Shown: positions 8,917-17,641 of the stretch, piece by piece
Layout: every line of letters starts with the position of its first letter
Position numbering within the stretch: position 1 is the stretch's first letter
From: an uncultured Desulfovibrio sp.
Lineage (GTDB): Bacteria; Desulfobacterota; Desulfovibrionia; Desulfovibrionales; Desulfovibrionaceae
Length of the DNA stretch: 64,000 nucleotides
Reading direction: 5' to 3'
NCBI RefSeq assembly: GCF_902477725.1
Contig: NZ_CABSIF010000017.1
Span: 10,025 to 74,024, forward strand
Notes under the pieces: generated by a model
What the model saw: the letters and a program-made list of their open reading frames with translations, nothing else
Told to the model about the DNA's origin: nothing
Databases searched by the model: none
Program-made: the position numbers and the translations under genes

Positions 8917-9609
8917 TTACAGGCCGGAAACAGGCGGCAGCACTGCGGCCAGCGCATTGTGCAGACCGGGATAATCCGCCACCGTAATCTCTCCCCGTAA
9001 CGGGCCGCCATTAAATGCGGCAAATATCACGCCCGCCCCCCCGGCTGCCTCCTTGTCGTGCTCGCTGTCGCCAACAAAAAGCACCTGCTGCGGAGGGCAT
9101 TGCCACGCGGCACATATGTGCCGCGTTCCCTCGGGCGAAGGCTTGGGTGCGGCTGTATCCGCCGCGACCACAGGATTAAAATAGGAGGGCAGGGAAAAAA
9201 TGTCCAGAACCGTTTGTATTCCATCGAGCTTTCGATTGGTGTGCACGGCCATGCGCACCCCCCTGCTCCGCAGATTGCCGATAAAGTCCATAAAACCGGG
9301 CTGTAAGCGCAGCATGGGGACGATATCGCGCTGGTAAATAACCTCGTGGCGAATAACATGGTCGATCTGCCCGTGCAGGGATGGCGGCACAATATGCAGC
9401 AAGGCCTGACGCGATGTAGCCATGAAACAGTAGTTTTCCTGTTCAATGGTCATGGGCGGCAGGCCAAACCAGGCGAGAACACGATTGTAAAAGATGTTGT
9501 TCGCCTCGCGCGAATCAATCATCACGCCGTCGCAGTCAAAGATCACGCCAGCAATGCCGTGAGGGAACAAACCTTGCGCGGTGAGCTGCTGCGCCTGCTG
9601 GCTGCTCAT
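8917..9609 (-). CDS. HAD-superfamily hydrolase, phosphoglycolate-phosphatase-like
   Basis: 230 residues. HAD motif I is VIFDCDGVMIDS (about 22-33), motif II is VHTNRK near 117 (T in place), the motif III lysine is in KPSPEG near 155, and motif IV is VGDSEHDKEAA near 180. The helical cap between motifs I and II marks it as subfamily IA. A small-molecule phosphatase is likely; the substrate cannot be assigned. The start at 9609 is supported by an ATGA overlap with the stop of the preceding gene and by GGAGG 8 bases upstream. A GTG eight codons earlier is also in frame. Confidence 0.88.
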   Translation of the reverse strand: MSSQQAQQLTAQGLFPHGIAGVIFDCDGVMIDSREANNIFYNRVLAWFGLPPMTIEQENYCFMATSRQALLHIVPPSLHGQIDHVIRHEVIYQRDIVPMLRLQPGFMDFIGNLRSRGVRMAVHTNRKLDGIQTVLDIFSLPSYFNPVVAADTAAPKPSPEGTRHICAAWQCPPQQVLFVGDSEHDKEAAGGAGVIFAAFNGGPLRGEITVADYPGLHNALAAVLPPVSGL

Positions 9610-10541
9610 GCTCCGGCCCTCCAGGTGATCCACACCCGCTCGGCATCAAGCGGCGGCTGCCCTGCGGGACGGGTATGCCCAAGCAGTTTCCAGCCTGGAG
9701 CGCGGACTTCTACCGCCATTGGCAACGGCGAACCTGCGGGGGCTGAGTCAGAAGCTGCGCCAGACGCGCCAATCAAAGCCTGACGGTCTGGAGCGGGGTC
9801 AAAAGTCAGAAGGTCCAGCACGTCTTCACGCATGGCCCCTTCAATAATAATAGGCGCATGGGGCGGCACAAAATAGAGCGCGTTGGCCACCACCAGCCGC
9901 CACGGCGGCACAAGCCCGGCATCAAGGGCTATGGGCGAGCCAAGGCGCACAAGGTCGCCCGTAAGCACATCCGGCATTAGTCCGGCAAGGTCTTCATCAG
10001 GGTCAACACCCAGAGAAGCTGCCAGCCCGCCCGCGTTTTTGGTAAAATGCGCGGTCAGCTCCGCCAGATCAACCAGGCGTTCCTCCTGCTGCCAGACCCA
10101 GAGCAGGGCCTTCTGCGCCTGAGTACGCGCAAGCAGCTCCTTGCGGGCCGCCTCTGCCGCCAGAGCGGCTGCGGCGTCGCCATCAGATTTTTTAAGGCCG
10201 GAGAGCATTGCCATTTCTGAACTGCGGCGCGCGGCACGCGCGTTGCCGACGGCGGCAGCGCCTACCGGCAGGCCGGAAAGGGCCGCATCGCCCAACTGTT
10301 GCAGATCGCCAAGGCAGGCCACGGCCTCGCGGGGTGAAAAGGGATAGGTATCCGGGCAAAAAAAACCTTCGGCAGGCGCATCAGGCAGACCGGGCCACAG
10401 GCGCAAAGCGCCAGCCCAGTGAGGGTCTGATCCTTTTCCGGCGGCAGAGGCCTGGCCGGACTGAGCGGACGCTTCAAAAGCGTGCAAAGGCAATGGGCCG
10501 CGAAGCAATGGCAAAAGAATGGGGAAACTTTCTGTCATCAT
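9606..10541 (-). CDS. Conserved protein of unknown function, coupled to the HAD phosphatase
   Basis: 311 residues from the ATG at 10541, which has AAGGAAG just upstream (a second ATG follows immediately). I do not recognise a family. The N-terminal part contains SFPILLPLLRGPLPLHAF, then a region rich in alanine and glycine. The middle has a helical stretch (EAARKELLARTQAQKALLW). The C-terminal third reads as compact globular protein (PPWRLVVANALYFVPPHAPI, ending VWITWRAGA). No signal peptide or membrane helix is evident. It ends in an ATGA overlap with the HAD gene, so the two are translationally coupled and may act together. An upstream in-frame start at 10604 is possible but lacks a ribosome site. 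Confidence 0.75.
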   Translation of the reverse strand: MMTESFPILLPLLRGPLPLHAFEASAQSGQASAAGKGSDPHWAGALRLWPGLPDAPAEGFFCPDTYPFSPREAVACLGDLQQLGDAALSGLPVGAAAVGNARAARRSSEMAMLSGLKKSDGDAAAALAAEAARKELLARTQAQKALLWVWQQEERLVDLAELTAHFTKNAGGLAASLGVDPDEDLAGLMPDVLTGDLVRLGSPIALDAGLVPPWRLVVANALYFVPPHAPIIIEGAMREDVLDLLTFDPAPDRQALIGASGAASDSAPAGSPLPMAVEVRAPGWKLLGHTRPAGQPPLDAERVWITWRAGA

Positions 10542-10765
10542 ACTTCCTTTTGAGTCCTTAAGCATAGCCAGAGGACGCCCGAAGCGCAAGCCGCATGGCC
10601 CCATGGCGGAAGTTTTTTGCGGCGGGCTGTCCTGTTGCGGAGCATGGCAGGTATCATATTGTCAGGTGCGGCTTATTGACATATATACACGCCAGCAAAG
10701 CCGCCCATGTGTGGCATGCAGACATCATCACCAGCCGGCCTCCGGCTCAGAAGGAGTAGAAAGAT

Positions 10766-11647
10766 ATGGAACAGGGCACCATCCGCCTGAAGACAGGCCT
10801 TGCTGAAATGCTCAAAGGCGGCGTGATCATGGACGTCACCACTCCCGAACAGGCTAAAATCGCCGAAGCAGCGGGAGCCTGCGCAGTCATGGCCCTGGAA
10901 CGCGTACCTGCCGATATTCGCGCCGCAGGCGGCGTGGCCCGTATGGCCGACCCCACCATCGTCAAGCGCATCATGGAAGTGGTGAGCATTCCCGTCATGG
11001 CCAAGGCCCGTATCGGCCACTTTGTTGAAGCCCGCATTCTTGAGGCTCTGGGCGCCGACTACATTGACGAAAGTGAAGTGCTCACCCCTGCTGACGACAA
11101 ATACCATATCGACAAGCGCGATTTTACCGTGCCTTTCGTGTGCGGCTGCCGCAATCTGGGGGAAGCCCTGCGCCGCATCGCCGAAGGTGCAGCCATGATC
11201 CGCACCAAGGGCGAACCCGGCACCGGCAACGTGGTTGAAGCCGTGCGCCACTGCCGTCAGGTTATGGACGACGTGCGCAAGCTGTGCAGCCTGCCCGAAG
11301 CCGAAGTTGCCAACTACGCCAAAGAAATCGGCGCACCCCTTGAAGTGTGCTACGCCGTGCGCAAGGAAGGCCGCCTGCCCGTGGTGAACTTTGCCGCTGG
11401 CGGCATCGCCACCCCCGCTGACGCCGCCATGATGATGCACCTCGGCTGCGACGGCGTGTTTGTCGGCTCCGGCATCTTCAAATCAGGCGACCCTGCCAAG
11501 CGCGCCAAGGCCATTGTGCAGGCCGTGACCAACTACAATGATTTCGCCATGCTGGCCGAAATCTCCCGCGATCTGGGCGAACCCATGGTGGGCATTGAAA
11601 TTTCCACCATTCCTTCTGCCCAGCGCATGCAGGAACGGGGTTGGTAA
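10766..11647 (+). CDS. pdxS: Pyridoxal 5'-phosphate synthase, synthase subunit
   Basis: 293 residues. With PdxT it makes PLP directly from ribose 5-phosphate, glyceraldehyde 3-phosphate and ammonia (the DXP-independent route). The (beta/alpha)8 sequence shows the N-terminal KGGVIMDV and EQAKIAEAAGACAVMALERV signature, the first reactive lysine region (PVMAKARIGHFVEARILEAL), and the phosphate-binding VNFAAGGIATPADAAMM and GCDGVFVGSGIFKS. AGAAGGAG lies upstream of the ATG. The stop overlaps the pdxT start by one base (TAATG). Confidence 0.97.
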   Translation: MEQGTIRLKTGLAEMLKGGVIMDVTTPEQAKIAEAAGACAVMALERVPADIRAAGGVARMADPTIVKRIMEVVSIPVMAKARIGHFVEARILEALGADYIDESEVLTPADDKYHIDKRDFTVPFVCGCRNLGEALRRIAEGAAMIRTKGEPGTGNVVEAVRHCRQVMDDVRKLCSLPEAEVANYAKEIGAPLEVCYAVRKEGRLPVVNFAAGGIATPADAAMMMHLGCDGVFVGSGIFKSGDPAKRAKAIVQAVTNYNDFAMLAEISRDLGEPMVGIEISTIPSAQRMQERGW

Positions 11648-12225
11648 TGTCGCAGCTTTGCGTAGGCGTTCTGGCTCTTCAGGGAGCCTTTCGCGAGCAT
11701 GTGGCCGCTGTTGCCAGCCTTGGCGCAATGGCCCGCGAGGTGCGCCAGCTCAAGGATATTGAGGGCATCGATGCCCTGATCATTCCCGGCGGCGAAAGCA
11801 CTACCATCGGCAAACTGCTTAATGAATGGAACATGCTTGAGCCCCTGCGCCAGCGCATACTCGACGGCATGCCTGTTTACGGCAGTTGCGCCGGGCTTAT
11901 ACTGCTGTGCCGCGACATTGAAAACTCGGACCAGCCCCGCCTCGGCGTGCTTGACGCCACCGTGCGACGCAACGCCTTTGGCAGGCAGGTGGACAGTTTT
12001 GAAACCAACCTGAGCATACCCGAGATCGGGGCCCCCCCCCTCCCGGCTGTTTTCATTCGCGCTCCTGTCATTACTGGCGTGGGCGCGGGTGTAAAGGTGC
12101 TGGCTGAGGTTGACGGTCAGGCGGTAGCCGTGCGCCAGAACAATATTCTGGCCACGTCCTTCCACCCCGAGCTTACGCCAGACACGCGCATGCACAGCTA
12201 CTTTCTGTCCTTCTGCGGCAAGTAG
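11647..12225 (+). CDS. pdxT: Pyridoxal 5'-phosphate synthase, glutaminase subunit
   Basis: 192 residues, family length. A class I glutamine amidotransferase that hydrolyses glutamine and passes ammonia to PdxS. The motifs are GVLALQGAFREHV at the N-terminus, PGGESTTIGKLL, the nucleophile in YGSCAGLILL (Cys near 79) and the HPE of the catalytic triad in TSFHPELTPDTR near 171. The start at 11647 forms a TAATG overlap with pdxS; a TTG two codons earlier is less likely. A strong terminator follows at 12260. Confidence 0.97.
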   Translation: MSQLCVGVLALQGAFREHVAAVASLGAMAREVRQLKDIEGIDALIIPGGESTTIGKLLNEWNMLEPLRQRILDGMPVYGSCAGLILLCRDIENSDQPRLGVLDATVRRNAFGRQVDSFETNLSIPEIGAPPLPAVFIRAPVITGVGAGVKVLAEVDGQAVAVRQNNILATSFHPELTPDTRMHSYFLSFCGK

Positions 12226-12259
12226 GCCGCTGCGGCAATCCGCCGATAAAGCCTGATAT

Positions 12260-12293
12260 AAAGCCCGTCCCGCATTGCGGGGCGGGCTTTTTT
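12260..12293 (+). terminator. Intrinsic terminator of pdxST
   Basis: A 14-bp stem (AAAGCCCGTCCCGC, 12260-12273, with 12277-12290) and a 3-base loop are followed by a T-rich tail, 34 bases after the pdxT stop. Confidence 0.9.
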
Positions 12294-12464
12294 GCATAGG
12301 GCCCCCCCCGCATTTTCTGCCCGCCATTCCGCTTCTCTCTCCATCACTTTGCCGCCAACATGACGCACAAATTCACCTTGGCGTCACCATAACGCAAACC
12401 AGCACGTTCATGATGCCCCAAGAGCAACAGTTCAACCATCGAAAATTCTCCGAAGGAGGCAGAC

Positions 12465-12860
12465 ATGGACAATTTGCACACTTTGCAGCGTCTTCAGGGC
12501 GAACTGAACGAAGAAATGCACCGTCTCACCCTGCTGCGCGATGTTTTTCAGGCTCAGCACTGCGCGGACGAACTGGACGCGGCCAGCCACCTTGAGGCGG
12601 CCCACATAGCCCATTGCAGCGCCCGCCGCAGCTCCCAGCGCATCCGTGAACTCCAGAGCCTTGTGGCGCTCCTGCGGCACGGCGGCCCTCGCCGCTGCGA
12701 AGAATGCGGCGAGGAGATTCCCCTTGTCCGCCTCATGGCAGCACCAGGGGCGACCCGCTGCTGCGAATGCCAGCAGAATATTGAAAACGACCTGCGCACA
12801 AATATGATCCAGATGAAGGCAACGCCGCTTCCTCAGGAAGTTTGCGCCGAATGCTGTTAG
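12465..12860 (+). CDS. DksA/TraR-type C4 zinc-finger protein
   Basis: 131 residues. The N-terminal two thirds is a charged helical region; the C-terminus carries CEECGEEIPLVRLMAAPGA followed by CCECQ, the C-x2-C...C-x2-C zinc finger of the DksA/TraR/YbiI family (Cys near 85, 88, 105 and 108). Family members bind the RNA polymerase secondary channel. This one lacks the DxxDxA tip motif of true DksA in the coiled coil as far as I can see, so a DksA-like regulatory effect is uncertain. It has extra cysteines at the C-terminus (VCAECC). AAGGAGG is well placed before the ATG. It stands alone between two terminated or spaced units. Confidence 0.82.
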   Translation: MDNLHTLQRLQGELNEEMHRLTLLRDVFQAQHCADELDAASHLEAAHIAHCSARRSSQRIRELQSLVALLRHGGPRRCEECGEEIPLVRLMAAPGATRCCECQQNIENDLRTNMIQMKATPLPQEVCAECC

Positions 12861-12969
12861 ACTCCCGAATTTTACCATCGCCCGGACCGGCGCGCCGCAA
12901 CGCGCAGAAAACGGAACCAGCCGGGCATGCGCCCATGCGCATGCCCAGCCCAAGCACAGGAGAATCCCC

Positions 12970-14724
12970 ATGCCCGGCAATGCTGATATTTTACCCCTTG
13001 CACCTGGCCGCCCGCTGGTCAGAAGCGTCGGGCGGCTGGCCCGCGCCCTGGCCCGTCAGCTTTCGGGTTTTGCCCGGTTGGAAAAGATGGCCGACACACT
13101 GCCCCAGTGCGGCGACCCTCAAACCTTTGCCACCGCCTGCCTCACCGCACTGGATGTGCGTACAGAATGCCTGCGCGGCGATCTGGAGCGCATCCCTGCC
13201 CGAGGGCCGGTGGTGCTTTTTGCCAACCATCCCTCCGGCGCGCTTGAAGGGTTGATGCTTGCAGCCCTCTGCGGCAAGGCACGTCCCGATCTCAAAATTC
13301 TTGCCAGCGATGCCTTGCTGCGCATTCCCCAACTGGCGCAGCTTGCCCCCATGCTGCTGCCCCTGAATCTTTCTGGCGGCGCAGCCGCCAACGCCGCGGT
13401 GCTACGCACCGCCATGACCCACCTGCGATCGGGCGGAGCACTGGGTATTTTCCCTTCTGGGAGCGTGGCCCGCTGGCAATTGGGACGCGGCATTGCGGAA
13501 CAGCCCTGGTCACGCCTGCTCAGCAGGCTTGGCGGTCGCAATGCCGACATCCCTGGCCTGAATTTTGTTCCCCTGCATATGGGCGTACGGCAAAATCCTC
13601 TGTTTATCGCCGCAACGGCACTGAAAGAAAATGTGGGCGAAATCCTGCTGCCCCACACCCTGTTCAAACAGCGGGGAAGCACGGCCCGCATGATCGTGGG
13701 CGAGGCCATCCCCGCAGAAATTCTGACCGGGCTGAACCACGAGCAACGCACTCACTGTCTGGGGCTTTGCCGCTCTGCCCTAGGTTCTGAACACGGCGCT
13801 GCCGGGCATGCAGCCAATTGTCAGCCTCTGGCCCCTGCCGCTGCCAAGATGGATATAATGGTCAGCCTTGCCGCCCTGCCGGAAAACCGCATGCTGGCCC
13901 GCGAAGGCCGCTACTGCGTCTATCTGCTTGAGGGCAACGAATCGCCCCTGCTGCTGGACGAACTGAGCAGAAGGCGCGAAGAGGCCTTCCGCGCGCTGGG
14001 TGAAGGATCGGGACAGGCGCGGGATACAGACCGCTACGACCCCCAGTATTCACACCTGTTGCTCATGGACGAAGAAGGCAAAAACATTGCAGGTTCATAC
14101 CGGGCACGCGTGGTGCAACCAGAAGGAACCTGGCAGTATGACAAAAAACGCCTCTACACTGCCTCGCTCTTTGAGTACGATCCGGAATTTTTCCGCCAGT
14201 GCGGCAACGCGCTGGAACTGGGACGCGCCTTTGTCTGCCCCGAATACCAGCGCGATTACACTCCCCTGCTTCTGCTGTGGAAGGGCATTGGGCAAATGGC
14301 CCTGCGCAATGACGTGCGTACTCTTTTTGGCCCTGCCAGCATTGGCCTCAACTATCGCCCGCAATCGGTAGACCTGCTCTGGCGGCACCTGCGCCTGCGC
14401 CACTGGGATACGCCTCTGGCAAGTCTGGTGCGCGGCAAACAGCCTCGCAAACTGCGCGAAGAACTGCCCTTTGCCCAGCACCTTGATTACAAGTCCGTCA
14501 ACGCGCTGGTGCGCCAGATGGAAGGCGGGCGCACCCTGCCCATACTTTTTAAGCACTACCTGCAACTGGGCGGGCGGATTGCCGCCTTTCACGAAGACAG
14601 ATCCTTTGGCACCCTTGATGCCCTGCTGGTGGTGGATCTGCTCAACGCACCCGACAAACAGTTGCGCCGCTATGTGGGTGAAGAAGGCATGCGCAGGCTG
14701 CGCGAAGGCAGCTGGCCCGCATAG
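12970..14724 (+). CDS. Bifunctional acyltransferase: PlsC-like plus GNAT N-acyltransferase (OlsF-like)
   Basis: 584 residues in two domains. The N-terminal half is a phospholipid/glycerol acyltransferase: VVLFANHPSGALEGLML near 80-96, with NHPSG in place of the classical NHxxxxD as in the lyso-ornithine-lipid group, then IFPSGSVARW near 160. The C-terminal half (about 300-540) resembles the OlsB/hemolysin-type N-acyltransferase: CVYLLEG, ELSRRREEAFRALGEG, DRYDPQYSHLLLMDEEG, VAGSYR-like and ELGRAFVCPEYQ. This architecture is known for OlsF, which makes ornithine lipid in one polypeptide; assignment here is by architecture and motifs only. Ornithine lipid is a phosphorus-free membrane lipid. 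The gene starts 109 bases after the zinc-finger gene and ends before a terminator at 14869. Confidence 0.72.
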   Translation: MPGNADILPLAPGRPLVRSVGRLARALARQLSGFARLEKMADTLPQCGDPQTFATACLTALDVRTECLRGDLERIPARGPVVLFANHPSGALEGLMLAALCGKARPDLKILASDALLRIPQLAQLAPMLLPLNLSGGAAANAAVLRTAMTHLRSGGALGIFPSGSVARWQLGRGIAEQPWSRLLSRLGGRNADIPGLNFVPLHMGVRQNPLFIAATALKENVGEILLPHTLFKQRGSTARMIVGEAIPAEILTGLNHEQRTHCLGLCRSALGSEHGAAGHAANCQPLAPAAAKMDIMVSLAALPENRMLAREGRYCVYLLEGNESPLLLDELSRRREEAFRALGEGSGQARDTDRYDPQYSHLLLMDEEGKNIAGSYRARVVQPEGTWQYDKKRLYTASLFEYDPEFFRQCGNALELGRAFVCPEYQRDYTPLLLLWKGIGQMALRNDVRTLFGPASIGLNYRPQSVDLLWRHLRLRHWDTPLASLVRGKQPRKLREELPFAQHLDYKSVNALVRQMEGGRTLPILFKHYLQLGGRIAAFHEDRSFGTLDALLVVDLLNAPDKQLRRYVGEEGMRRLREGSWPA

Positions 14725-14868
14725 GACAGACGAGCATCAGGTATTTATGAGGGAAGGCCCTTTCGCCGTCCTGCCCTGAAATTTTATCCCAGCTTCAAAC
14801 GATGGCAGTAAACCCCAGTGAAACGGGCCAACAACAGATAGTAGTCTGACGCGCTACCTGCGCACAGG

Positions 14869-14905
14869 GGCCATCACGCATGCCCGGCGTGACGGCCTCT
14901 TTTTT
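14869..14905 (+). terminator. Intrinsic terminator of the OlsF-like gene
   Basis: An 11-bp stem (GGCCATCACGC with GCGTGACGGCC, one wobble) is followed by TCTTTTTTTG on the plus strand. Confidence 0.8.
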
Positions 14906-14920
14906 GTAGGGTTCTGCGCA

Positions 14921-14955
14921 CAAGCAAAAAGCCCCTTTCGGGGCTTCTTTGCTTG
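14921..14955 (-). terminator. Intrinsic terminator of the hemerythrin receptor gene
   Basis: A stem with core AGCCCC/GGGGCT and A/T-rich extensions on both sides; the minus strand reads into TTTTTG. It is 25 bases after the receptor stop and probably works in both directions. Confidence 0.75.
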
Positions 14956-14979
14956 CACAAAACATCTTTGATTTTATGA

Positions 14980-16650
14980 CTACCGCTTTTTCGCGGGTTC
15001 CTTGTCCTCAGGTTTGAGGTAGGGCAAATAGGTGGGGTCAGTGCCCATGATGTGCTGTACCAGCCAATCCTTGAGGAAGGTCAGCAGATCCATGCTCACG
15101 GTGGCGGTGCCCATGCGCAACTGCCCTTCCACCTCATCCAGCTTGGCAACAAACTTCTTATGGATCTTCATGTGTTCCGCTGCGGCCTTGTAGGCGGGAA
15201 CATTGAACAGCCTTTCTTCATCGCCAAAGTGGGTGGCCGTGTAGTCGCGCAGTTTCTTGAGCACCGTGATCATTTCAGACACGGGCTTGTTATGCGTCAT
15301 GGCCTGATGCAGTTCGTTGATATACTCCACCAGCAGCTTGTGTTCCCTGTCCACCAGGGGCACGTGCAGTTCGAGTTTGGGCGTCCACTCCACAAACTTG
15401 TCGGAGAGGGCCTGATCAAAGTCGCCTGAAACAAGCGCGTTGACGATCATATCCAGCTCTTCCATGCCGCTCTGGAACGTCAGCAGCGAAGCCGTAAACA
15501 TCTCCATGTTTTTGGAGGTGCTTTCCGCCACGCAACGCACTTCTTCCAGCGCGCCGCTGGTTCCGGAGCTCTGCTCGGACTGCTCAGCGGCGCCGGCAGC
15601 GATGCTGGCAAGGTGCCCGGCTGTATCCGCCATGCTTTGCAGAATAGCACGCATCACATCACCGGCGTTGTTGGCCTTGTCTGCCGCGTCCACGCTCAGT
15701 TGGGCGGCCTTGTCCACAGTCAGCACGTTGCGCCGAGTTTCATCCTGAATGGCCTTTACGGCCTCTTCGACTTCCTTGGTGGCGCCCATGGTTTTTTCAG
15801 CCAGCTTGCGCACCTCGTCGGCCACCACGGCAAATCCGCGCCCGGCCTCGCCTGCGCGCGCGGCTTCGATGGCGGCGTTGAGGGCCAGCAGATTGGTCTG
15901 ATCTGCCACTTCGTTGATGACGCTCATGACCTGACCGATATTGCTGGCTTTTTCGCCCAGCCCCGCCATGGCTTCCTTGAGCTGCACGATGGTGTCGCGC
16001 ACACTGTCAATGGAGCCAACTGCACCTTCCACTTCCTGCTCGCCCGTGGCGGCGCTGGCGCTTGAATTCTGGGCGCTCTCCGAGAGTTCACGCACACGCA
16101 GGGAGGCCTGACTGGCAGAATCGGCCACGCGCCCCATAGCCGCGCCTGTTTCCTCAAGCCTGTCGCGCTGCACGGCAACGCCGCCGTTCACGTCCGTAAT
16201 GAGGCTGGCAAGCCTGCGCATGTCGCCAGAAAGTCTGGTGCACACCGCATGGGCCTTGTGCAGGGCGATAACACCTTTTTCGCGCCGCCCACGCAAGGTT
16301 ACGACAAGTTCCTCAGATTCCTTGAGCTGCTTGGCAAGTTCGCTGTTCTGCGCCTGCAAGGATTCCACAACCTGAGCGTCCGCCTTGGTTTTCAGCGTTT
16401 CACGCAGGCTTTCAATGCACTGCATGGCCCGCTGTTCCACATCGCCATCAGCAGATGGCGATGTGGCCTGAGCGTCCAGATACTGCGCCAGACGGGCAGC
16501 ACGGGAACGCCCGCTCAGCCAGAGCCAGATGTTTGCACCGGCGCAGACAAAAATAATGCCGACCACCAGCCAGCTTATTCCCTGTATACCGCCCAAAACG
16601 GCCAAACCGCCTAAAGCGGCAATGATTACTACCTGAAGCGCAATGCCCAT
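14980..16650 (-). CDS. Chemotaxis receptor with C-terminal hemerythrin domain (DcrH-like)
   Basis: 556 residues. Two closely spaced membrane helices (about 5-23 and 28-46) have almost no periplasmic loop, followed by a coiled coil and a signalling domain with FAVVADEVRKLAEKT near 280. The last 135 residues are a bacteriohemerythrin: ELHVPLVDREHKLLVEYINE, THFGDEERLF, EHMKIHKKFV and LVQHIMGTDPTYL supply the five His, Glu and Asp ligands of the di-iron site. The protein should sense O2 (or oxidation state) in the cytoplasm and steer swimming, as proposed for DcrH of Desulfovibrio vulgaris, but it lacks a periplasmic sensor. AAGGTAGG precedes the ATG. The gene is monocistronic and divergent from yedF. 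Confidence 0.93.
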   Translation of the reverse strand: MGIALQVVIIAALGGLAVLGGIQGISWLVVGIIFVCAGANIWLWLSGRSRAARLAQYLDAQATSPSADGDVEQRAMQCIESLRETLKTKADAQVVESLQAQNSELAKQLKESEELVVTLRGRREKGVIALHKAHAVCTRLSGDMRRLASLITDVNGGVAVQRDRLEETGAAMGRVADSASQASLRVRELSESAQNSSASAATGEQEVEGAVGSIDSVRDTIVQLKEAMAGLGEKASNIGQVMSVINEVADQTNLLALNAAIEAARAGEAGRGFAVVADEVRKLAEKTMGATKEVEEAVKAIQDETRRNVLTVDKAAQLSVDAADKANNAGDVMRAILQSMADTAGHLASIAAGAAEQSEQSSGTSGALEEVRCVAESTSKNMEMFTASLLTFQSGMEELDMIVNALVSGDFDQALSDKFVEWTPKLELHVPLVDREHKLLVEYINELHQAMTHNKPVSEMITVLKKLRDYTATHFGDEERLFNVPAYKAAAEHMKIHKKFVAKLDEVEGQLRMGTATVSMDLLTFLKDWLVQHIMGTDPTYLPYLKPEDKEPAKKR

Positions 16651-16748
16651 ATATGCCTACCTTAGTTTATCTTGCTTATCGGCTTTTTTCTAACTACCCT
16701 TACCCCTAATAGTTGTAAATCGCAGATATCATGAACAGGAGGATATTC

Positions 16749-17354
16749 ATGGAACGATTTGATTGCAGAGGGCTGGCCTGCCCCCAGCCCGTCATGCGCA
16801 CCCGCGATGCTCTGGCAGCAGGAGCAAATGCCCTTGAAGTGCTGGTAGACAACGAGCCTGCTCGGGAAAACGTGCGGCGTTTTCTGGAAGGCCGCGGCTT
16901 TACTGTTGCCGCCAGCCAGGAAGGCCCCGACTGCTGGCGCATCACGGCAAGTGCTGTGGAATCTGCGGCATCCGCCCCGCAGCAGGCCGAGGAAGCATCC
17001 CGCCCCCTGGGTGAAACCAACCGGACGCTGGTGCTCATCACCACTGAGACCATTGGCCGTGGCGACGACGGGCTGGGTGCAAAACTCATGGGCAATTTTG
17101 TGGCTACTCTGCCAGAACTTGGACCTCGCCTGTGGCGCATTGTGCTGATCAACGGCGGCGTCAAACTGGCATCCCAGCCTGGCCCTGCGCTGGATGCCCT
17201 GAAAAAAATGGCAGCCGATGGCGTTTCTGTGCTTGTGTGCGGCACCTGCCTTGCGCACTTTGGCCTGCTGGAGGCCAAGGAAGTTGGCGACACCTCAAAC
17301 ATGCTTGATATTGTCACCAGCCTTGATCTGGCGGACAAAGTCATCCGTCCCTGA
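16749..17354 (+). CDS. yedF: YedF-like selenium-metabolism protein (TusA-like plus DsrE-like domains)
   Basis: 201 residues. The N-terminal TusA/SirA domain has FDCRGLACPQPVMRT with the conserved CPxP cysteine. The C-terminal domain resembles DsrE/DsrF (TLVLITTETIGRGDDGLGAK, LINGGVKLAS, VLVCGTCLAHFGLLE). This two-domain arrangement is the sulfurtransferase-like YedF family found with selenophosphate and selenocysteine genes; none of those genes is visible in this window, so the selenium link is family knowledge only. The start at 16749 has AGGAGG 6 bases upstream; an ATG six codons earlier overlaps that box. A terminator follows at 17391. Confidence 0.85.
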   Translation: MERFDCRGLACPQPVMRTRDALAAGANALEVLVDNEPARENVRRFLEGRGFTVAASQEGPDCWRITASAVESAASAPQQAEEASRPLGETNRTLVLITTETIGRGDDGLGAKLMGNFVATLPELGPRLWRIVLINGGVKLASQPGPALDALKKMAADGVSVLVCGTCLAHFGLLEAKEVGDTSNMLDIVTSLDLADKVIRP

Positions 17355-17390
17355 GCCACCGCTCCTCGGGCATGGGCTGCCTTAACACGC

Positions 17391-17423
17391 AAAAAGCGGC
17401 ATGGATTCCATGCCGCTTTTTTT
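17391..17423 (+). terminator. Intrinsic terminator of yedF
   Basis: AAAAAGCGGCATGG pairs with CCATGCCGCTTTTT around a 3-base loop and is followed by more T; the A-run on the left side makes it usable from the other direction too. Confidence 0.9.
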
Positions 17424-17533
17424 GTTATGGAGCAAAGCCACGCAGTTTTTCATTTCATATTGCTGTCAGATACGTAGAGCTGAAACACGGCACACGGAGC
17501 GGGGCGGGGCGTAAACCACAACGCAAAAGCAAG

Positions 17534-17564
17534 AAAAACGGCGCGGAAAGCCCGCGCCGTTTTT
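17534..17564 (-). terminator. Intrinsic terminator of the alcohol dehydrogenase gene
   Basis: A 13-bp stem (AAAAACGGCGCGG with CCGCGCCGTTTTT) and a 5-base loop, 77 bases after the stop of the minus-strand gene; symmetrical A/T flanks suggest bidirectional action. Confidence 0.85.
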
Positions 17565-17641
17565 CATACCGCAATGTCTGCCAAAGACCTGTCCCACCGG
17601 GGGGCATCAGGCAAACGGCCTACATTCTGGAGGACACTGTG

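Noticed and set aside
12465..12860. Calling the zinc-finger gene dksA
   Set aside because: The zinc finger fits, but the coiled-coil tip motif typical of DksA is not visible and the cysteine-rich C-terminus differs.
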